Source: CAYFUL01 sp964346375 | GTDB taxonomy: Bacteria; Bacillota; Clostridia; Tissierellales; Peptoniphilaceae | Direction of reading: 5' to 3' | Length of the DNA: 26,189 bases | NCBI GenBank assembly: GCA_964346375.1 | Contig: CAYFUL010000020.1 | Span: forward strand, 1 to 26,189 | Shown: positions 24,084 through 26,189 of the stretch, piece by piece | Position numbering within the stretch: position 1 is the stretch's first letter | Layout: each line of letters starts with the position of its first letter | The notes under the pieces: generated by a model | The model's database searches: none | What the model was told of the DNA's origin: nothing | What the model saw: the letters and a program-made list of their open reading frames with translations, nothing else | Program-made: the position numbers and the translations under genes

Positions 24084-25880
24084 ATGCCGTTAATTATACC
24101 AAAGGACTTAATCGTCGAAGAGGTTTTGGAGAGAGAGAATATATTTACAATGAGGGATTCCTCAGCTGCAAAACAGGATATCCGCCCACTAAATATCTCA
24201 ATAGTTAACTTAATGCCAAAAAAAGAGGAAACAGAACTTCAACTTCTAAGGATGTTATCCAATACGGCATTACAGCTTAATATAGATTTAGTTCGAATGG
24301 AATCCTACAACCCTGGAAATACAGATATAAAAAGACTAAATGCCTTTTATAAAACCTATGACGAAATAAAAAACAATAAATATGACGCCATGATAATAAC
24401 AGGAGCGCCAATTGAAACCATTGACTACGAAGACATAAAGTACTGGGACGAAATGAAAACAATATTTGACTATGCAAAGGAAAATGTCTATTCCACAATG
24501 TTTATATGCTGGTCTGCCCAAGCAGCATTACACTACTACTACAACATTGACCATAGAGTTTCCGACGGGAAAATATTTGGGGTATTTGAATTTGATAAGC
24601 TAAAGGAGAATAAAATAATAAAAGGCTTTGACGATACATTTTTAATCCCCACCTCAAGGCACACATATGTACCAATAGAGGAGTTTAGTAAAGTACCAGA
24701 CCTTGAAGTCTTAGCGTCAAGAGAGGATACGGGAGTAACCCTAGTAACTACCAAGGACCATAGATTTGTATTTAATTTCGGTCACTGGGAATATGATAAG
24801 GACACTCTCCACAACGAATACATTAGAGATATATCCAACTCCTTAAAAATAGATCCCCCAATAAACTATTACGAGGACAATGATCCGAAGAAGGAGATAA
24901 AAATAAGATGGAGATCTGCAGGAAATCTATTCTTTTCAAATTGGATAAACTACTGTGTATATCAAGAGACGCCATTTGTAATAGACTCAATTGAAGGCAA
25001 GAGCGTATCAAAATTTGGAGGAACCTCATTAAAAGATGCAAATCAATTTGCAAAGGTAAAGAAAATAGTATTCTCAAAGGATGACAGAGATGTAATAGTA
25101 GTATCTGCACCAGGAAGAAGATTTGCAACAGATACAAAGGTAACCGACGAGCTAATAGAAATATCGAAGAAAAACAAGAAGATAGAAGATGTAAAGAAGA
25201 TAATTAATTCAGTAATAGAAGATTTAGAAATACAGGAGAATTTTAGAGATAATCAACTGGAAAAATTAGTTCAGCGCTTCTACACCATAGCCGAGGATTT
25301 AAATCTAGTGGAATTTTGGGAAGAGGAGCTAAGGGAAGTATTTGAGGAGATAAAAAATTCAGACTCCCCAGATTTTATAGTAAGTAGAGGAGAATATCTA
25401 AACGCAAAACTCTTAGCCAAGTACTTAGGATATGAATTTATAGACGCAGTAGATTTAATCAAATTTGACAGTAATGGAAAGGTAAATTTAGAGAGTACCA
25501 CCAGTTCCATAAGAGAAAAAATTGGAAAGAATATAAAGGCAGTAGTGCCGGGATTTTATGGAATAGGACATGATGGAGAGATAATAACCTTTAATAGAGG
25601 AGGAAGCGACTATACGGGAAGTTTAATCGCCTATGCCCTAGATTCAAAGGTCTATGAAAATTGGACAGATGTAAATGGAATAATGACATCAGATCCAAGT
25701 AAGGACCCAAGTGCAAGAACAATAGAGAAATTAAATTACACAGAGCTAGAGGAAATAATAGAATCTGGCGCAGAAGTGTACCAAGAGGACGCAATTGCAC
25801 CAGTAAGAAGTAAAAATATTCCAATAAAAATATTAAATACAAATGACCCAGAAAATTCTGGAACTATTATAAAGGATTGA
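24084..25880 (+). CDS. metA: MetA homoserine O-acetyltransferase fused to an ACT-less aspartokinase
   Basis: A 598-residue two-enzyme polypeptide. Residues 1 to about 300 are a MetA-type homoserine acyltransferase with nucleophile C142 (FICWSAQAA), H234 and E236 (FGHWEYD), ending at the usual NWINYCVYQETPF block. E111 (TGAPIET) is the residue that marks acetyl-CoA rather than succinyl-CoA use in MetA. Residues about 306-598 are an aspartokinase catalytic domain: KFGGTS (310-315), VVSAPGRR (339-346), SRGEYLNAK (434-442), NRGGSDYTG (504-512) and TDVNGIMTSDP (528-538). It stops at NTNDPENSGTIIKD, just where ACT regulatory domains normally begin. There is no start codon or RBS at the junction (near 24985-25000) and no frame break. 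Aspartate phosphorylation and homoserine acetylation, steps on the same pathway, are thus joined. It follows metY with RBS TAGGAGGAAATG and ends at a terminator. Confidence 0.93.
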   Translation: MPLIIPKDLIVEEVLERENIFTMRDSSAAKQDIRPLNISIVNLMPKKEETELQLLRMLSNTALQLNIDLVRMESYNPGNTDIKRLNAFYKTYDEIKNNKYDAMIITGAPIETIDYEDIKYWDEMKTIFDYAKENVYSTMFICWSAQAALHYYYNIDHRVSDGKIFGVFEFDKLKENKIIKGFDDTFLIPTSRHTYVPIEEFSKVPDLEVLASREDTGVTLVTTKDHRFVFNFGHWEYDKDTLHNEYIRDISNSLKIDPPINYYEDNDPKKEIKIRWRSAGNLFFSNWINYCVYQETPFVIDSIEGKSVSKFGGTSLKDANQFAKVKKIVFSKDDRDVIVVSAPGRRFATDTKVTDELIEISKKNKKIEDVKKIINSVIEDLEIQENFRDNQLEKLVQRFYTIAEDLNLVEFWEEELREVFEEIKNSDSPDFIVSRGEYLNAKLLAKYLGYEFIDAVDLIKFDSNGKVNLESTTSSIREKIGKNIKAVVPGFYGIGHDGEIITFNRGGSDYTGSLIAYALDSKVYENWTDVNGIMTSDPSKDPSARTIEKLNYTELEEIIESGAEVYQEDAIAPVRSKNIPIKILNTNDPENSGTIIKD

Positions 25881-25898
25881 GTGCCTCAGAGCAAAGAT

Positions 25899-25935
25899 AA
25901 ACCCAGAAATGTTCTGGGTTTGTTTATATTTTAAT
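25899..25935 (+). terminator. Terminator of the metY-metA operon
   Basis: AAACCCAGAA (25899-25908), loop ATG, TTCTGGGTTT (25912-25921), a perfect 10-bp stem followed by GTTTATATTTT. Confidence 0.9.
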
Positions 25936-26044
25936 TTTGCAATCTTATTTAATAATGCTTGTAGAAATGTAACTATTCCTTGAATCGCTAGTAGAAAAAT
26001 TTTCTAATTATAATAATATTACCCTCCTACACATTTTTCGAGGT

Positions 26045-26103
26045 AAAGGCGTTAAGAAAATTCCATGTCTGAGCCGAAGGCGAGTTTGGAATTTTTAGCC
26101 TTT
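26045..26103. repeat. Three-tier inverted repeat near the right window edge
   Basis: Nested arms: AAAGGC (26045-26050) with GCCTTT (26098-26103); AAAATTCCA (26057-26065) with TGGAATTTT (26087-26095); and an inner GCC-gaa-GGC (26073-26081). No T-run follows directly. The rest of 25936-26189 shows no gene; a weaker CGGA-TCCG hairpin followed by seven T lies at about 26154-26176. Nature unknown; it may be a dispersed palindromic element or the edge of a mobile element beyond the window. Confidence 0.6.
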
Positions 26104-26189
26104 GCCGAGAAAACTTTCATTTAGCGAGCGAGAGGTGATGTGAACCCTTAAACCCGGACTTTTAATCCGTTTTTTTATGCGGCTTGTAA

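Overview
This window looks like a scaffold from an AT-rich, anaerobic Gram-positive bacterium of the Bacillota. The gene content resembles Tissierellia/Peptoniphilaceae-type clostridia: an OpuC-type osmolyte transporter, a SelD-YedF-DUF3343 selenium cluster, T-box control of methionine synthesis, GerMN and Lpp-like lipoproteins, and a dnaX-ybaB-recR operon. The family-level assignment is inference from gene content only. The assembly is a draft: it holds two 10-N gaps inside genes (ftsH and a cysteine desulfurase) and one 100-N gap inside a tandem repeat.

Layout. Positions 151-4565 (minus strand) hold an operon ftsH - M24 peptidase - cardiolipin synthase. A divergent operon at 4671-8334 holds a GerMN lipoprotein, a uridine-kinase-family nucleoside kinase and a second cardiolipin synthase. 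Positions 8335-8801 are filled by a GC-rich bipartite repeat, followed by dnaX-ybaB-recR on the minus strand (8802-11307). Next come a small alanine-zipper lipoprotein (11465-11728) and a zinc-ribbon membrane protein (11825-13318). A tandem array of the same GC-rich repeat (13322-13890) precedes the four-gene osmoprotectant ABC transporter opuCA-CB-CC-CD on the minus strand (13931-17301). A third repeat copy (17459-17720) separates it from the selenium locus. There mnmH (tRNA 2-selenouridine synthase, minus) is divergent from selD - yedF - DUF3343 - class V aminotransferase (plus, 18783-21690). A frameshifted membrane-protein gene follows (21674-22385, minus). The window ends with a T-box-controlled methionine operon: metY and a fused metA-aspartokinase gene (22486-25880).

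How the genes work together. The most unusual object is the 598-residue fusion of a MetA-type homoserine O-acyltransferase (residues 1 to about 300) to an aspartokinase catalytic domain (about 306-598) with no ACT regulatory domains. It is co-transcribed with metY under a T-box whose specifier reads AUG. This couples the first step of the aspartate pathway to the methionine branch step in one polypeptide, controlled by uncharged tRNA-Met rather than by allostery. MetA carries Glu at position 111, which predicts acetyl-CoA use and fits MetY, an O-acetylhomoserine sulfhydrylase. The selenium locus has SelD plus MnmH with accessory proteins. SelA and SelB are not in the window, so only the selenouridine use of selenophosphate is supported here.

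The three long intergenic regions are occupied by one family of hairpin-forming repeats in both orientations, including a tandem array with a 206-bp period. No rRNA, tRNA, CRISPR array or intact transposase gene was seen.
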